Shown piece by piece: positions 19,545-29,503 of a stretch of 64,000 nucleotides of DNA. The position numbers and the translations under genes are program-made. Source of the DNA: Shewanella hanedai. GTDB lineage: Bacteria; Pseudomonadota; Gammaproteobacteria; Enterobacterales; Shewanellaceae. The notes under the pieces were generated by a model. The model did no database searches. It was not told the DNA's origin and saw nothing but the letters and a program-made list of their open reading frames with translations. Positions within the stretch are counted from its first letter, which is position 1, and each line of letters opens with the position of its first letter. The stretch lies in assembly GCF_007197645.1 (NCBI RefSeq), contig NZ_VKGK01000026.1:1-64000 (forward strand), written 5' to 3'.

Positions 19545-20996
19545 TTATCCTGTCATCTTCATTAAAAATGCCAACGAATAAAAAGGTGGTAGATTAGAGA
19601 AAGCCTGACCATTACCTTTTGAGGTTTCAGAGATTGATGCTCTAGCACTATCAAGTGTTATACCTGTTGTTGACGAATTGATGCTAATTCCAGTTGTAGA
19701 GCCGCTCGTTGAGGTTCCACCTTCACTACTCTCTCCTGCATCATCAACACCACCACCACCGCCGCTATCATCCAGATCAAGATAGTGACTATGACCAGGA
19801 TCATAAATACTATGCCCGTGCCCTGAATCATTGACACCATGATTGTGCCCAGAGTCTGAAACATCATGTTTATGGGCTGGCATATTTGCCATAGATAAAG
19901 TGACTTGCTCTGCTCCACCTCCAACCCCAAGTGGACGATTTGTTAGACTATTTCCTTGCCCCGCACAAATAATAAAGCGTCCTCTTAAATCTGGGGTATT
20001 ACTCTGACCATCACACAAAGCCCAGCCCGACGGTACATTGGAACCTGACCACATAATTATGCTGCCTCTAGGCAAAACCTGATGAATGGCGAACTCAGTC
20101 AATAAAGTATCAACAGCTGGATTACTGTTATTGGCGATCAAATTATTTGAAATCTTGCTAACACTGTGTGTTTCATTAAGCTGAATCGAATCATTGATCT
20201 GCAAAGGTTGAGACGTTCCTGAATTTAATTTCCCAGGAACTTCAACCTGATCACCAATTGAATCACCCAATTTAATAGTTTGCCCATCAGCACCGACAGT
20301 CGCTTTGATTTCCATTTGCTGTTCAACAGTTAACTTACCAGTGATAAGGACATCCCCAACAAACTTGCTGCCGCAATTCACCTGAAAAAATGGCGCATTG
20401 CCAACAGCCTCACCGTTAACACTCATGACGCCTTTTTTATTCACATGCAGGTAGCTCTTGTCACTGGTTTCATCCACCAAATGGAAATCACCATTCACAT
20501 AAAGTGAAGCATCTTTAAGAGGGCCACCATCTTCACCATCCTTAAGAGATGAGATATAGAAATGACCCGCATTACTGATCCGAGTGGGGGTCAAATCTGC
20601 AGCTGAATCCTGCACATAAAGTGCATCCCCCAAGGCTGCACTTTGATTAATGTGCAGTTTTGCCTTAGGTTTAGTCGACCCCAAACCTAAGTTACCTGAG
20701 CCTGACTCCATAAATAGGTGACTACTGCCGGCCGCATCGGCAATATTAAAGCCTGAATCGATACCCGACATGAGTCCGAATCGCCAGTTGTGGGTAGCGT
20801 CATCATAAAGGTCCAGTACACTCAAGCTGCTGCCATTGCCTTTGATCCGCAAAGGCAGATGAGGCTCTATGGGTTTAAATATGCCATCATCGACGGCGTT
20901 AAAACCGGAATCAATCAGATCAGCATAATCCTGGGCGGTTGGCTGAGCACCAGTGCGGTATTTTTGTTTCAGTTCACGACGATTTTTTACAGTCAT
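19545..20996 (-). CDS. Tail fibre with phage collar domain, copy 2
   Basis: The product is 483 residues and is a tandem paralog of the downstream fibre. The first 120 residues and the collar motif (LPRGSIIMWSGSNVPSGWAL) are closely shared. The C-terminal receptor part differs: a GHNHG..GHGHS..GHSH series, a glycine/aspartate-rich linker with a GGGGG run, and a serine/threonine-rich stretch, ending PPFYSLAFLMKMTG. Shared N-termini with divergent tips are typical of fibre sets that diversify host range. It lacks one short repeat block present in the other copy, which accounts for different internal spacing. Confidence 0.85.
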   Translation of the reverse strand: MTVKNRRELKQKYRTGAQPTAQDYADLIDSGFNAVDDGIFKPIEPHLPLRIKGNGSSLSVLDLYDDATHNWRFGLMSGIDSGFNIADAAGSSHLFMESGSGNLGLGSTKPKAKLHINQSAALGDALYVQDSAADLTPTRISNAGHFYISSLKDGEDGGPLKDASLYVNGDFHLVDETSDKSYLHVNKKGVMSVNGEAVGNAPFFQVNCGSKFVGDVLITGKLTVEQQMEIKATVGADGQTIKLGDSIGDQVEVPGKLNSGTSQPLQINDSIQLNETHSVSKISNNLIANNSNPAVDTLLTEFAIHQVLPRGSIIMWSGSNVPSGWALCDGQSNTPDLRGRFIICAGQGNSLTNRPLGVGGGAEQVTLSMANMPAHKHDVSDSGHNHGVNDSGHGHSIYDPGHSHYLDLDDSGGGGGVDDAGESSEGGTSTSGSTTGISINSSTTGITLDSARASISETSKGNGQAFSNLPPFYSLAFLMKMTG

Positions 20997-21115
20997 TGGG
21001 CTGCCTTTATTAAAAGATGATCAGTATTAAGGTCAATTGAAGGTTGTAGAGAACAGAAGTATAAATAGGTGAAAGTTGACGTGATTAAATCAACGTAATT
21101 AAGTCAGTGCGAACA

Positions 21116-24100
21116 TTACTGCACAATATTATCTAGGCCAATCACCATGTAACCCACGCCCATGTAATCTTCCGGCGCAAAATGTTCACTGGCGATAATG
21201 TCAACTCTATGGCTAGTGTCAGACACCAACAAGGCATCAGGCCGTTGAACCTGAATAGATTTACCCTCCACTTCCTGAAACACTTGCCGCTCCTCTTCAG
21301 AGTCAGGAAACAGCGTCACTCGTTTGAAACATTTCAGGGCGGCGACATAATCCACATAGGGCTGACGTTCGAGATGATTTATCACCTCAGAAAAATGTAA
21401 TCTATTGCCAAATTGCAGCGGTGTAGCCTCTGCATCAGCCCAAGGGGTCAGCAAGCGCTTTATCTGTTTGACCACTTCTGCACTGAATATTCCAGGGCCA
21501 AACCCCGGATTAAAACGCACAGCCACTCTGAATTTCAACTGTTGAAAAACCGGGTTTTTGACCTTAATATCCACCTCTGGCGGCGCAACTTCACTCAGGC
21601 TTTGGCGGATCTGCTCCAGCAAATCAGCTGATGCAGCAGGCTCAAGAACCCCATCGAGTTGCTGTTGACTAAGCTCAGGTATCACCATCATGGAGATCTG
21701 ATTCAGCGGTGCTTTGGGCACTTCGCCACTGGTCAAGCACTTCACCTGCCTCAGTTGTGGAAAACGACTCAAGGTCAATCTTTCATAATCCCAAAAGTTA
21801 ACGGCTCGGTTTCTGTGTCTCAATCGCTCACTGGCATCGCGGTTATACTCTTTGTCGTTGGCCGAAGCTAAACCACCAAAAGAATCATAAGCTTGACTCA
21901 CCGATGAAATAGCACTATTGGACTGCACCAAGCTGGACACTGTACCGGCGGGTAAAATCGCGCTACTACCAGCACTTATCGGGTTTGTTCTTCGCGCGGT
22001 TACCGTTTGGGTTTTAATCGCCAGTATTTTTGCTGCCGCATCGGCATTGTTTTTCACCTGCACCGCAAGCCAATGGTGCTCACCGGGCAGAATCGGACCA
22101 TCTAAGGTTGCATCAGCTGGCAACCTCACCCTGATAAGGCCTGAAAAACTCATTGACTTGGTCGTGTCATGAAGCAGATTTTCAGCTGGCAACGACGCCA
22201 GTCCAGTTTGATTACGGTAATACCAGTGCAATCTCGGGGTATCCAAATTAGGTTCCCCTGAGCCTGTCTGTACTTGCACCAGAATGGATATTTCATCATT
22301 GGGACGGGCATCTTTCAACCCAAGGTAGAGATACCCCTCTTCATCAAACCCCGGCACCAAACGTACACCATCCTGAGGACGATTAGGATCCAATACCTTA
22401 TTCAGATTAACCCCGCCAAAAGGGTGTAAATGAGCCAGAAATGCATGTTCATCTTGCTCATTCAATGACGGTGCAATGATTTCACTGGCCTGATAATCCA
22501 CAGTAAATAGCTTCACTTTAGGAGTATAAGGCTCATTAATCAGCGGCAATTCAGCACCTTCACTTTGAGCGGTTTCCAAGCCCAACTTTCGCAGTACATG
22601 GGGATAGAGCTTGTGCTGAAAATCAGGAGACTGTAGCGATAACTTAAAATAGCGCTCACTCTCTAACGGAGAAGCAGGTGGCGTGGGTGAGTAGTCAGGT
22701 AAAAAATCATAAGCACTGTGTTTAAACCCTTGCTCAATACGAATATGACTGGTGTCTTCCGCATCAGTATTAAACAACAGCTTATCTTTGTTTTGATCTA
22801 TCCAGGCTCTTTGATTAAACATCTCCATGCCGACCTGAAACGCCGAGTTAGTCAAACTAGGCACTTGAGCTGGGTAAGCAGAACGATACGCTTGATAATG
22901 GTTATTCAAGCTCCCTGGCAGATCCACCCACTGCATATTCAGTGAGATATTATCCAGCTGTTTACGAGCTAATTCGTAGTGACTAAAATAGAGCGCAGAA
23001 CCAATATAGGGCTGCGAACCAAAAGGTTCAAATGGCTGGCCAACCGCCAGCGTAGAATCATCATTTGCCAACTGCAGATTGGTGAGCCCTTTTACTTCAA
23101 CATTAAGAGTAACATTGTGCAGACGGATATCTTTAAGGTATTCATAGGCCATATCGATGGCACCATTGGCACTACTACTATCAATCACGCTGGCGACTTG
23201 TACCCTCAACACCGCTTCAGTGGGAGCAAAACCCGGTATCGCTTCACTTTTTGCAGCGGGCGTGACCGACGGTTGTGTCGAGTCCAATTTGATATCAAAG
23301 ATAAACCCAGGAAAGGTATTAAATTTCTTAATTCGAAGATCAATACCTGAACCAGTTTCAGTCGGTAAAGCGTCCAGTAACGCTTGATGATAAGGTTTGT
23401 CAGGATCGGTTTCATCTTTGTCATCAGCTGCATCGACTAAGTGCCTGATCTTAAAACTCAGGCCATTGGGAAAACGGATCAGACGATCAATATCCCGACT
23501 ATTGAATGTCACGCCGCCGTCGACGGCTTCCCCAAGCAGACGCTGATGCTCTAACTTACCCAGCACATCTGACTCTTTAAACGCGAGTGAAGTAAAACGA
23601 TAATGATTTTGCCCACTGCTGTTACCATTTAAGCTCGTCATGACGACCTCAGGCATATAGCCTAGTGAGGTCACTTTGGCTTTACGGCCCTCTTCGGTCA
23701 GCTGAGTCACCAGTAATACCAAACCTGAGTTCAGCACTAGGTAATCCCCTTGCTCGATCACCTCCGGCGCACTACCGAAGCCTTCATCCTCAGTTTGCAG
23801 TGACACCTGCTGTTTACTTGCCGCATAAGTTAACGTGGTTAAACTGGTCGCTTCCTGCACAAAGTCCAATTGTGGTAAACGCAAGGTTCGTTCGTTCGAT
23901 AACCCCTCTACCTGGCTTAAATACTTAAGCCGAAGTTGCTGGACGCCCGCCAGGGTATCGTTACCAAAACCCACCACCTGCCAAATGGAACCATCAGTGA
24001 AAATGAGGTATTCACCGAACAGTACAGGTTTAACATCACTTAATGCTACCACCAAACTCAGTTGGTCAGAATTGTAGGCCGCGATAAGGTCGTTACCGAT

Positions 24101-25867
24101 GTTTGCCACAGCAAAATCAACAGTTTCAGCATTGGCCTGAGTATTCAAAGTCTGCCAGCCATCTGCGCCACTGAGTTGCAGCTGAAAATGCAGTTTATTA
24201 CGAGATTTGGCCAGCAATAGGTCATCCATTGGGAAATCTTTTTGCTTACAAGCAATTTCTAGATGAACATGCCGTTCACCTTCCTCCATATGCAGCAAAG
24301 AGGAAACGACCGCCAAACCTGGCCCATAGTAGTTTTCCGAGGCTTGATGGTTATCTGCCACCCCAAATGCTGCAACGCCGCCATCAAGCTTAACATCAGT
24401 ATTAGGCAACATATTGCGGATATCCCAACGACCCACTCGAGGCAGTTGCTTACTGCGTCCTTGCATCTCCAAGCGTTGAAACTTTTTGAAAAAACGAAAC
24501 CAGGAGGTTTGCACATCTTGATTTGGGTCTAAAATCTGCCGCAGTTGCATTTCATATAAAGCTGCAGACGCTTCATGCATACCATAGACAAACAGAAAGT
24601 CCGCCACGCTCATGCCCAGAGAACCGATGTAACGGCCAGCCAGTTTATACTTGTCAGTCTCTTTTTTACTGGTATCGCTGAGTTGCTCATACAGGGACTC
24701 TAGATCGTCTGTGGTTGATGGCATTGCTGGTAAGCGATCGCCGGGCAAGGGTTGGCCAAACACATATTCAAACAGAGTGTGTAATCTGCCCTTCTCGCCT
24801 CTGGCTGAAGATCGATAAATCTCTACTAATTGTTGCATCTCCTTGCGCTGCCAGCGCAGATTAAAGGCCGTGTCTATCTTCTCTGTGGCCGCAATCCACT
24901 GAGATTCATCGGGATGAGGCCTACCAGAGTCTTCCGCTTGGGCATACACTGCCATCACATCGTTAAACTCATCTACAGCCGCAAAACCCAATACCACTTC
25001 AATGTAATTCTTATATTCCAGCTGCTCAGGTGAGCCTTCAACTGCCGGCGGAGTATTGCTGCTCCAAGCCTGATATTTTTCCAGCAAGTCAGCAATATCA
25101 ACTCGGCTATCAAAATAACGTCCCAAGGGATAAGCTGGCAGTTGATCGCCCTGAAAGTACTGCCCCAACGCCCAACGCATAATCACTTCAAAGCCGTTTT
25201 TATATAACTGACGCATCTGATTAAGACTTTGATATTCGCGGCTCACCCGCAGGGTCTTCACCTGACTAATCTGGGCTCTGTTCAGTTGATAGTTATCATC
25301 CAACGCATACTGAACTGGTAACCCTTGATTGTCAGAGCCACCAGAAAACAGGGTTCCCTGAGTTAAGGTCGTGCCATCGGTACCATCGGCAACGGCGCAA
25401 GTCAGGTGCACTGAATCCGGCTTACCGGTTGAGGGCGACAACTGCAACACTTGACGATAATAAAAATCCAGATGGCGTTGGGTCAGTTGATTAAATTGGC
25501 TGCGTATCACCTGACTCATGCGCAGAAAGATATACACCAGCACTCGTTGCGGCTGACTTAACTGCCCAAGACGATCAAGCTGTGCCCTTTGCTCGCTATT
25601 ACTGCTCAGTTTATCGACTGCAAGAGACTCTGGCGCATCCAGATAGGCGAGCATGTCAGCAGAGTCTGACTCAAACAAGCCACTCCAATCTCCCTCAACC
25701 TCGTTGTCCTGATTGAAAAAGCGAATATGGGAGGCCAACTTTTGCATCAAAGCCAACTGCTGCTCAACCGAGCGCTCTTCCACTGATACGTATTCAGCAC
25801 TGAGTTCAGCGGCCAAACGTTCATACTCTTGGGTACCATTGCGAGCAATGGCGAGGGATGATTTCAT
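21116..25867 (-). CDS. Large baseplate J-like protein, Afp11-like
   Basis: The product is 1583 residues. The N-terminal part has long helical segments (SQPQRVLVYIFLRMSQVIRS, QLTQRHLDFYYRQVLQL). The C-terminal 250 residues carry the baseplate J/gp6-like region: LRHRNRAVNFWDYERLTLSR, FPQLRQVKCL, then an inner domain (KNPVFQQLKFRVAVRFNPG) and RLHFSEVINHLERQPYVDYV. In Afp and PVC this is the largest baseplate component and lies just after the gp25 and spike-tip genes, exactly as here. It should form the inner wedge that triggers contraction. Confidence 0.8.
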   Translation of the reverse strand: MKSSLAIARNGTQEYERLAAELSAEYVSVEERSVEQQLALMQKLASHIRFFNQDNEVEGDWSGLFESDSADMLAYLDAPESLAVDKLSSNSEQRAQLDRLGQLSQPQRVLVYIFLRMSQVIRSQFNQLTQRHLDFYYRQVLQLSPSTGKPDSVHLTCAVADGTDGTTLTQGTLFSGGSDNQGLPVQYALDDNYQLNRAQISQVKTLRVSREYQSLNQMRQLYKNGFEVIMRWALGQYFQGDQLPAYPLGRYFDSRVDIADLLEKYQAWSSNTPPAVEGSPEQLEYKNYIEVVLGFAAVDEFNDVMAVYAQAEDSGRPHPDESQWIAATEKIDTAFNLRWQRKEMQQLVEIYRSSARGEKGRLHTLFEYVFGQPLPGDRLPAMPSTTDDLESLYEQLSDTSKKETDKYKLAGRYIGSLGMSVADFLFVYGMHEASAALYEMQLRQILDPNQDVQTSWFRFFKKFQRLEMQGRSKQLPRVGRWDIRNMLPNTDVKLDGGVAAFGVADNHQASENYYGPGLAVVSSLLHMEEGERHVHLEIACKQKDFPMDDLLLAKSRNKLHFQLQLSGADGWQTLNTQANAETVDFAVANIGNDLIAAYNSDQLSLVVALSDVKPVLFGEYLIFTDGSIWQVVGFGNDTLAGVQQLRLKYLSQVEGLSNERTLRLPQLDFVQEATSLTTLTYAASKQQVSLQTEDEGFGSAPEVIEQGDYLVLNSGLVLLVTQLTEEGRKAKVTSLGYMPEVVMTSLNGNSSGQNHYRFTSLAFKESDVLGKLEHQRLLGEAVDGGVTFNSRDIDRLIRFPNGLSFKIRHLVDAADDKDETDPDKPYHQALLDALPTETGSGIDLRIKKFNTFPGFIFDIKLDSTQPSVTPAAKSEAIPGFAPTEAVLRVQVASVIDSSSANGAIDMAYEYLKDIRLHNVTLNVEVKGLTNLQLANDDSTLAVGQPFEPFGSQPYIGSALYFSHYELARKQLDNISLNMQWVDLPGSLNNHYQAYRSAYPAQVPSLTNSAFQVGMEMFNQRAWIDQNKDKLLFNTDAEDTSHIRIEQGFKHSAYDFLPDYSPTPPASPLESERYFKLSLQSPDFQHKLYPHVLRKLGLETAQSEGAELPLINEPYTPKVKLFTVDYQASEIIAPSLNEQDEHAFLAHLHPFGGVNLNKVLDPNRPQDGVRLVPGFDEEGYLYLGLKDARPNDEISILVQVQTGSGEPNLDTPRLHWYYRNQTGLASLPAENLLHDTTKSMSFSGLIRVRLPADATLDGPILPGEHHWLAVQVKNNADAAAKILAIKTQTVTARRTNPISAGSSAILPAGTVSSLVQSNSAISSVSQAYDSFGGLASANDKEYNRDASERLRHRNRAVNFWDYERLTLSRFPQLRQVKCLTSGEVPKAPLNQISMMVIPELSQQQLDGVLEPAASADLLEQIRQSLSEVAPPEVDIKVKNPVFQQLKFRVAVRFNPGFGPGIFSAEVVKQIKRLLTPWADAEATPLQFGNRLHFSEVINHLERQPYVDYVAALKCFKRVTLFPDSEEERQVFQEVEGKSIQVQRPDALLVSDTSHRVDIIASEHFAPEDYMGVGYMVIGLDNIVQ

Positions 25868-25917
25868 AGTGACGTGATCCGAAGGTTAATTAGGATAAAT
25901 AGAAAATTAGCGGGTGT

Positions 25918-26352
25918 TCAAGCCATCTGGATATGCATAAAACTGGCTTTTAATAAGAAACTGGCATTGGGATTTGGCACTTCTTTGACCGGATGTGGAC
26001 TGCCGCTAGCGGGGTCTATCGCCGGCAGATCAACCGTAAACTTGGCAACAAAATTTTGCCCTTTAAGCACCAACTTTTTCTTGTCATTGCCAACGGCATT
26101 ACTGGCATAGGTGAGTGTGCCACTGTCTAGGGTTATAGTGCCAAAGCCAGCCTGAAAGTTATTACTGTTATAAACTACACCGATTTTTTTGAACTTATCA
26201 ACATCATCTTTAATGCAGACCTGCTGCCCATCAACCGACATAGGGCCTGTACCCTTAAGGGACAGAATCACTGGTTTAGTTAATTGTAATCCAGGAAAGT
26301 CCGTGGGTTTGATATGGATCTCATCGCTGGATTGAATAAGGGTATCTAGCAT
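25918..26352 (-). CDS. Putative spike-tip protein, Afp10 position
   Basis: The product is 144 residues with no family I can name with certainty. It is beta-rich and glycine-rich (LTKPVILSLKGTGPMSVDGQ, NNFQAGFGTITLDSGTLTYA), with a proline-rich loop near the C-terminus. It occupies the place of Afp10 between the gp25-like and the large baseplate gene. In related systems that place encodes the tip that caps the spike or a PAAR-like cone. No PAAR repeat pattern is obvious, so the call rests on position. Confidence 0.5.
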   Translation of the reverse strand: MLDTLIQSSDEIHIKPTDFPGLQLTKPVILSLKGTGPMSVDGQQVCIKDDVDKFKKIGVVYNSNNFQAGFGTITLDSGTLTYASNAVGNDKKKLVLKGQNFVAKFTVDLPAIDPASGSPHPVKEVPNPNASFLLKASFMHIQMA

Positions 26353-26481
26353 AAAAGTCTGCCCCAGATAAATAATGGGTCGATATCAATGATTGAGAAT
26401 CATGATGTGAGCTTACAGGGAGATGATGTAGATCGCTCTCAAATAGATGATTTAGTCTTCATCAATACCGAAGTAAAAGGC

Positions 26482-26880
26482 TTAAAACTCTACCGGTAAG
26501 CTGGAATGAATATTCAGTGGGATCTGAGTTACCGCTCCTTCTCCCTCTTTGTTACTGTATTCCACCTGCACTATGAGTTTGCCATCCACCTGTGGATCTG
26601 GCGTCACTTGAATATCATGGATCCCAATGCGGGGCTCATAACTAGAAATGGAACTGTCTATGGTTTGCTCCGCCTCTTCTAGCAGCTCATAGGAGAGGCT
26701 GTCGAAGGCCAAACCACTCAAGTCACTGCCATAGCCCGCTTGTTGATTACGCTCCCCCGGTTGAGTCGCCAGCATGATCTTCATGCATTTGGCCAAATTT
26801 CCCAAGCCTGAATGCATGCGGCTAACCCGAGTATCACGTTCAAACACAGGTGGAAACGACCAGCCAATATCCTGACTCAT
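26482..26880 (-). CDS. gp25-like baseplate wedge protein, Afp9-like
   Basis: The product is 132 residues, the usual length of the family. Two hallmark motifs of the T4 gp25/T6SS TssE/GPW family are visible: TQPGERNQQAGYGSDL at about 39-54 and EPRI at 82-85. The protein nucleates the sheath at the baseplate. It lies between the spike and tip genes. The family call is secure. Confidence 0.88.
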   Translation of the reverse strand: MSQDIGWSFPPVFERDTRVSRMHSGLGNLAKCMKIMLATQPGERNQQAGYGSDLSGLAFDSLSYELLEEAEQTIDSSISSYEPRIGIHDIQVTPDPQVDGKLIVQVEYSNKEGEGAVTQIPLNIHSSLPVEF

Positions 26881-26907
26881 AATAGACTCCTATATTGTTC
26901 AAATAAC

Positions 26908-27135
26908 TTATTCTGGCTCAGAAGGTTTAGGCGCTTTATTGTGTTTATCAACACTCAGCTCATCGGTAAATATCTGTATTTTTTTAGCTGACAAGGTTAA
27001 TGTATCGGTGTTGCCATCATAACTTAAGTATATTTTACGCTCAGCGTAAGATTTATCTGGAGCAAGATAAACAAATTGGATTTTTTGCTCTATCGACTCG
27101 TCATCAAGGTAAAAATTTAGATAATTCTGAGACAC
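26908..27135 (-). CDS. Small unknown protein between spike and gp25 genes
   Basis: The product is 75 residues and acidic at the C-terminus, with a lysine/tyrosine-rich beta-like core (YAERKIYLSYDGNTDTLTLS). No family is recognised. It lies 27 bp from both neighbours in a tight run of same-strand genes and is probably a small baseplate or spike accessory protein. It has no signal peptide. Confidence 0.55.
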   Translation of the reverse strand: MSQNYLNFYLDDESIEQKIQFVYLAPDKSYAERKIYLSYDGNTDTLTLSAKKIQIFTDELSVDKHNKAPKPSEPE

Positions 27136-27162
27136 AATATCCTCCCTAATTCATTGAAATAA

Positions 27163-28683
27163 TTAAATACCCTTATCTTTAACTTCATCAGACTCTTGCT
27201 TTGTCATAGCAAGCTTTCCTAAAACTACTGTGCTGTCAGGACTTTGATTAATAAATGACACCAGCACCACATCATTTTTAAAATACTGAGGAATGAAAGG
27301 TTCAATCTCAGGAAGGAATATCCGAGAATCCTGTTTGGTACGTACACCTAGCACTTTAGCCAACACAGGAAACTCCTGCTTAGCAAGCCTTACTTTAACC
27401 AAAGAGCCTACCAGCTTACTCTTGTCGTAATTTCCTTCCTGAATAACACCTACTTGAATCCCCGATACACCGGGCATCATATTAAAAGCTGGTGCAGCAT
27501 GAATACCTGGATATTGTTGTGTATGAAATTCTTTGGGAACTCCCCAACCAACATCAGTTACCCAACCTTCCGCATTAATTTTGTGTTTAATTCGGGTTAC
27601 TCTTGAAATGAATTTACTGTCACCCAACTTATCTTGACCTGTTAATACATCATTTTTTAACGCATCCCCCACATGTAGCTTCCGCCCTAAAAAGAGAACA
27701 ATCCCCTTCCCTTTTTCATCTTTTAGATATTGTCCTTTATCCACAAAATCATGATTTGAATACTTTGCAAACCCTCGATTAAATGCATGTTTAGCTTTCC
27801 AGTGTCTGGCCAAGGCCAATTTTTCGTCGGTAATGAACTGATTAACTCTGACACTATCGGCAACAAAGCTCGCCTCATGATTAAATAGTTCCAACACTCG
27901 ATTTTTAATCGGATCAGGTAGACTTGGATCAGCCTCTTTAGCTAGGTCATTACGACTGCCTGGAATAAAGATTTCTCCATATAAACTACCAGCAGTTTGA
28001 TTAGATACAATTTCAATTAACTGACTTTGGGAGTCAATGCCAAAGAGTTTATAAGGCTGGCTACTATCTTCAGGTTCAACTTCATCAATCACGCGGCTCT
28101 CACCTTCAGCCTGATTGACATAAACGACCTCCCCTTTAGCGGCTAAAGTAACAAAAATCCCCGGATCCAACTCCGTGCCATAAATTCCTTTTCCTTCATT
28201 ATTCTCAAAATAATATTTAACACCAATATCATCTCCAATGCTCTCAGGTACCACCCAACGACTATGCATATCAGCCAAGGACACCAAGAAATCCCAATTA
28301 GAAGAATTATATTGATAAAAACTTAGCTCTTTGTCTGGATCGGGCTTATGAACCCTAGTCTCTACCCGACTTGTCATTGCTCTGATATCTGGCTTTATTA
28401 ATAAGGTCACTTTCTGCTGCTCAGAATTTTTAGAAAACTCAATCCCAGCAACAGCACCAGAGAATGTTAATATGGCTTGATCTAAACTAGCATCAAGAAA
28501 TATTTTAGTTCCTAATCTAATACCTTCATCGTTAAATTTAGAGTGAGCATCCAACAGAATGAGACTCAGAGAAGGGATTTTGTTTACTTCACGGGTAGCT
28601 TCAATCGATTCAATCGGCAGCTTTGTTTTACTTTCTTCACTTCCATTATTTCCAATATATAAATTTATTTGCAACGCACCCAT
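27163..28683 (-). CDS. VgrG-like spike protein, Afp8-like
   Basis: The product is 506 residues. The N-terminal two thirds resemble gp27-like tube-adapter domains (LPIESIEATREVNKIPSLSL, then KKNS-type strands and NWDFLVSLADMHSRW). After about residue 400 an OB-fold and needle region follows (MMPGVSGIQVGVIQEGNYDK, LVKVRLAKQEFPVLAKVLG, FLPEIEPFIPQYFKNDVVLV). The protein should form the trimeric puncturing spike at the tube tip. It overlaps or abuts the upstream Afp7-like gene (stop and start within 1 bp), suggesting coupled translation. Confidence 0.8.
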   Translation of the reverse strand: MGALQINLYIGNNGSEESKTKLPIESIEATREVNKIPSLSLILLDAHSKFNDEGIRLGTKIFLDASLDQAILTFSGAVAGIEFSKNSEQQKVTLLIKPDIRAMTSRVETRVHKPDPDKELSFYQYNSSNWDFLVSLADMHSRWVVPESIGDDIGVKYYFENNEGKGIYGTELDPGIFVTLAAKGEVVYVNQAEGESRVIDEVEPEDSSQPYKLFGIDSQSQLIEIVSNQTAGSLYGEIFIPGSRNDLAKEADPSLPDPIKNRVLELFNHEASFVADSVRVNQFITDEKLALARHWKAKHAFNRGFAKYSNHDFVDKGQYLKDEKGKGIVLFLGRKLHVGDALKNDVLTGQDKLGDSKFISRVTRIKHKINAEGWVTDVGWGVPKEFHTQQYPGIHAAPAFNMMPGVSGIQVGVIQEGNYDKSKLVGSLVKVRLAKQEFPVLAKVLGVRTKQDSRIFLPEIEPFIPQYFKNDVVLVSFINQSPDSTVVLGKLAMTKQESDEVKDKGI

Positions 28684-29343
28684 TTATCCATCCTCTTTAA
28701 AAACACAATCTAATTCCGCTCGCAGAGGTGAACCAAATGGACTAAATTGACTATAATTAACAGCCACACTTTCGAGATAACAAGGATGGACATTATTTCT
28801 CTTGGTACCACCTATTTGGTTATTAGCCTTGCTAAATATATCTCCCCAGACTAGCCCAAGGTACACAGCCTGAGGATCTGTTGACGATTGAATCTTAAGA
28901 GATTGCTGTGTTGTAAGATTAATAAACCGTTCAACTCCCTCTACAACAGTCCCCCCTTTCCCTTTAATATCATTGAGAGCAAGAACTTCACCATCTGTAT
29001 TTGGTATCTTGCCACCATCTTTAAAATATTGGTTACTTAAATTGAAAACACTCTTTCCTGAGTAATGAAAAACACTAGAGTTAGTCAAAATAAGCTTAAA
29101 CTTAATAACCTTTGACTCGATAAAATTAAATTCCAATTCAGCACCAACAGAGTTAATTCCTGGAAGACCTTCAATATTATTTTTGTACTCAACAACTAGG
29201 GATGCAGGAGATATTTGAGCACGAAACCCACCATCTGGAATTCTGTTCTTTCTTGCTTTGTCACTAAAAGCTCTAACTTCAAGCGTAGACTCTTTTATTC
29301 CCTTTATTCCATCCATTGCTGATGTAATCAACTGCAAAGCCAT
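28684..29343 (-). CDS. CIS tube/baseplate adapter, Afp7-like but without LysM
   Basis: The product is 219 residues. It matches the N-terminal domain of the eCIS tube protein family: an RIPDGGFRAQISPASLVVEY-type opening, a VGAELEFNF strand, and the signature VYLGLVWGDIFSK...CYLESVAVNYSQFSPFGSPL, ending RAELDCVF. Afp7 and its relatives normally continue into a LysM domain; here the protein stops right after the signature. It would join tube and spike. It is followed immediately by the VgrG-like gene. Confidence 0.75.
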   Translation of the reverse strand: MALQLITSAMDGIKGIKESTLEVRAFSDKARKNRIPDGGFRAQISPASLVVEYKNNIEGLPGINSVGAELEFNFIESKVIKFKLILTNSSVFHYSGKSVFNLSNQYFKDGGKIPNTDGEVLALNDIKGKGGTVVEGVERFINLTTQQSLKIQSSTDPQAVYLGLVWGDIFSKANNQIGGTKRNNVHPCYLESVAVNYSQFSPFGSPLRAELDCVFKEDG

Positions 29344-29346
29344 AAG

Positions 29347-29487
29347 TTATCTCTCTTTCTGTTGTTCAAGGAGTTTTCGAATATACTCATCGTCAATATC
29401 CAATGACTTGTTTCCCTCCCGTCTATTAACTAACTCTTTAGGTTGATTTACTACGGCCTTAATTAATAACTCTCTAACTTCGATCAT
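29347..29487 (-). CDS. DUF5908-like 46-residue eCIS-associated protein
   Basis: This short ORF fills the gap between the gp19-like and Afp7-like genes. It reads MIEVRELLIKAVVNQPKELV and ends DDEYIRKLLEQQKER. A GGAG ribosome site lies about 8 bp before the ATG. The N-terminal IEVRELLIKAVV pattern is characteristic of DUF5908, a family of tiny proteins found in contractile injection clusters directly before the Afp7-like gene. Its role is unknown. It stops 3 bp before the next start. The combination of ribosome site, packing and motif makes it convincing despite its size. Confidence 0.75.
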   Translation of the reverse strand: MIEVRELLIKAVVNQPKELVNRREGNKSLDIDDEYIRKLLEQQKER

Positions 29488-29503
29488 AGCAACTCCAATA
29501 ACA

